A DNA stretch of 6,704 nt from JAYTJL01 sp043731125 (GTDB lineage Bacteria > Patescibacteriota > Saccharimonadia > Saccharimonadales > UBA10212), in the NCBI GenBank assembly GCA_043731125.1, contig JAYTJL010000054.1:1-6704 (forward strand). The letters run 5' to 3'. The notes under the pieces are model-generated. The model was not told the origin of the DNA, searched no databases, and was given only the letters and a program-made list of their open reading frames with translations. Shown in pieces: positions 5,398-6,704 of this stretch. How positions within the stretch are numbered: position 1 is the first letter of the stretch; every line of letters starts with the position of its first letter. The position numbers and the translations under genes are program-made.

Positions 5398-6660
5398 ATG
5401 CAGTCAAAGTTTAGAGAAAAATACCAACAAGCCCACCATGCTGGTCGTAGTCATGTTAAAAAACGACCCATATTAGTGCCAGCTTTCGGAGTGCTCCTGG
5501 GTCTTTTTATTGTTAGCATCGTAGTGCTGACTCATGGCGGTAGAAACTTGAGGCCGAGTAGCGCCCATGTTGTTTATGTTTTTGACCAGGGGCATAAGCA
5601 GACTCTGAGTACAAAAGCAGCAACCGTTGGAGAATTGGTTGACAAATTACCGCTAAAACTAATAAAAGAGGATGTAGTAGAACCTTCGCTGGAAACCGCT
5701 ATTGTGGAAGATAACTTCCGGATTAATGTTTATAGAGCAAGGCCTGTCACAATCTTAGACAGCGGAAGGCGTTCTGTTACCGTGACGGCCCAAAAAAGTC
5801 CAAGAATTGTAGCCGAAGCAGCCGGGCTTAGCCTTTTTGCTGAAGACAGAGCCACTTTTGCCCCTGGTAGTGTACGTGAGGGGATAATTGGTGAGAAAGT
5901 CGTAGTTGATAGAGCCACAGCCGTTACTCTCAATTTATATGGCAATTTAAATACAGTCCGTACTCATGCCAAAACTGTTGGCGATATGCTAAGAGAAAAA
6001 GGAGTAAAAACAGATACAGATGATACGTTTACACCTGATGTTGAGACACCAGTTAGTGCGGGCATGCTGGTGTCAGTTGTAAAAAACGGTATACAAGTTA
6101 CGGCAATCACCGAAGTAATACCCCCGCCTCAACAAATAGTCCAGGACGATAGTTTGAGTTTTGGTGCGACTGTAGTGCGACAGCCTGGGGCACCAGGAAA
6201 GAAAATCGTTACTTATCAAATACTCGTAGAAAATGGGGTCGAAATCAGTCGTACGGTGCTACAAAGTCTTGTAGTGCAAGAGCCCGTAGCGCAAATAGTT
6301 GCTCGTGGTAAAGCTATTGATATTAATTCAGACAAAACATCATTAATGCTTGAGGCCGGCATAGCTAGTTCTGACCATGCCTATGCTAACTTTATTATCA
6401 GCCATGAGTCTGGATGGTGTTGGTTGAAATGGCAAGGGCAAATCGGGTATTGTCCAACACACTTTGAGGCGTTGCATAGCCCAGACTCGGGCTATGGTTA
6501 TGGACTTTGTCAGTCAACTCCGGGTAACAAAATGGCGAGTGCTGGGGCTGACTGGCAGACCAACCCTATCACGCAGCTAAAGTGGTGCTCTGGTTATGCT
6601 GGTCGGTATGGTGGCTGGGGTGGGGCATATGAATTTTGGCTGCAAAAAAAATGGTGGTAG
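5398..6660 (+). CDS. Anchored wall hydrolase: DUF348 repeats, G5 domain, lysozyme-like domain (RpfB/YabE-like)
   Basis: Predicted cell-surface peptidoglycan-cleaving protein of 420 residues. A basic N-terminus (K21-K22-R23) precedes one membrane helix at about 24-46, with no lipobox or clear cleavage site, so the rest is probably anchored outside. Three DUF348-like repeats follow: about 57-113, 116-171 (degenerate) and 175-230. A G5 domain covers about 233-303 and includes KIVTYQILVENGVE. The C-terminal 315-420 is a lysozyme/transglycosylase-like domain: FIISHESGW puts the predicted catalytic Glu at E337, followed by GYGLCQSTPGNKMASAG and a terminal Trp-Trp. Four cysteines (C341, C352, C371, C397) lie only here and could make two disulfides. 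The domain order is that of actinobacterial RpfB, but the catalytic domain resembles aggregation-promoting-factor/SLT proteins rather than Rpf. It has its own promoter at the pcrA stop. Substrate and role, including any use against a host bacterium, are inferred. Confidence 0.88.
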   Translation: MQSKFREKYQQAHHAGRSHVKKRPILVPAFGVLLGLFIVSIVVLTHGGRNLRPSSAHVVYVFDQGHKQTLSTKAATVGELVDKLPLKLIKEDVVEPSLETAIVEDNFRINVYRARPVTILDSGRRSVTVTAQKSPRIVAEAAGLSLFAEDRATFAPGSVREGIIGEKVVVDRATAVTLNLYGNLNTVRTHAKTVGDMLREKGVKTDTDDTFTPDVETPVSAGMLVSVVKNGIQVTAITEVIPPPQQIVQDDSLSFGATVVRQPGAPGKKIVTYQILVENGVEISRTVLQSLVVQEPVAQIVARGKAIDINSDKTSLMLEAGIASSDHAYANFIISHESGWCWLKWQGQIGYCPTHFEALHSPDSGYGYGLCQSTPGNKMASAGADWQTNPITQLKWCSGYAGRYGGWGGAYEFWLQKKWW

Positions 6661-6664
6661 GCTG

Positions 6665-6704
6665 ACAGTAAACAGTAAACAGTAAACAGTAAACAGTAAA
6701 CAGT
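6665..6704. repeat. Perfect 7-bp tandem repeat (ACAGTAA)n at the window end
   Basis: Five exact copies of ACAGTAA start at 6665, 6672, 6679, 6686 and 6693, followed by five bases of a sixth before the window ends, so the true length is unknown. It starts 4 bases after the preceding TAG. The 7-base period is not a multiple of three and the unit contains TAA, so all + frames are closed within 21 bases. The - strand has no stop. No terminator hairpin is seen. It may be an intergenic heptamer repeat or the point where an assembly stopped. Confidence 0.93.

Noticed and set aside
6665..6704. Terminal repeats as a CRISPR array
   Set aside because: The units are 7 bp, directly abutting and identical, with no spacers and no cas genes nearby.

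Overview
The window carries five protein genes, all on the + strand: the 3' part of pgk (phosphoglycerate kinase), a complete tpiA (triosephosphate isomerase), an unrecognised single-pass membrane protein with a long proline-rich cytoplasmic region, pcrA (UvrD-type SF1A DNA helicase with the PcrA C-terminal domain), and an anchored DUF348-G5-lysozyme-like wall protein built like RpfB/YabE. The proteins look most like Candidatus Saccharibacteria (TM7) or a close relative in Patescibacteria. This rests on the wall hydrolase, whose Cys-bearing catalytic domain ends in Trp-Trp, on the pgk-tpiA pairing, and on variant active-site loops in PGK and TIM. It is a recognition-based inference, not a search result. 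Stops used are TAG (pgk, wall protein), TAA (tpiA, membrane protein) and TGA (pcrA). No gene has an internal TGA and glycine uses ordinary GGN codons, so the standard bacterial code fits and the UGA=Gly code of SR1/Gracilibacteria is not needed.

Layout. Bases 2-919 hold pgk lacking roughly its first 115-130 residues, cut by the window edge. Bases 920-1137 are the only sizeable intergenic gap. It holds degenerate 9-bp tandem units, oppositely oriented copies that can fold into a large imperfect hairpin, and then an extended -10 promoter for tpiA. tpiA (1138-1935) and the membrane protein (1938-3188) are 2 bases apart and almost certainly cotranscribed. The 47-bp gap before pcrA holds an extended -10 element so close to the GTG start that a leaderless mRNA is predicted. 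pcrA (3236-5374) ends inside another extended -10 element that serves the wall protein (5398-6660). The last 40 bases are a perfect 7-bp tandem repeat running off the window end.

Working together: pgk and tpiA are glycolytic/gluconeogenic triose-phosphate enzymes. The other three genes (membrane protein, repair/replication helicase, wall hydrolase) have no obvious pathway link to them. This looks like a compact housekeeping stretch with short gaps and a promoter at almost every one. I see no convincing novel multi-gene system. The points most worth checking are the two different short tandem repeats, the atypical TIM loop 6 and PGK motif, the three extended -10 promoters with little or no leader, and the RpfB-like layout joined to a different catalytic domain.
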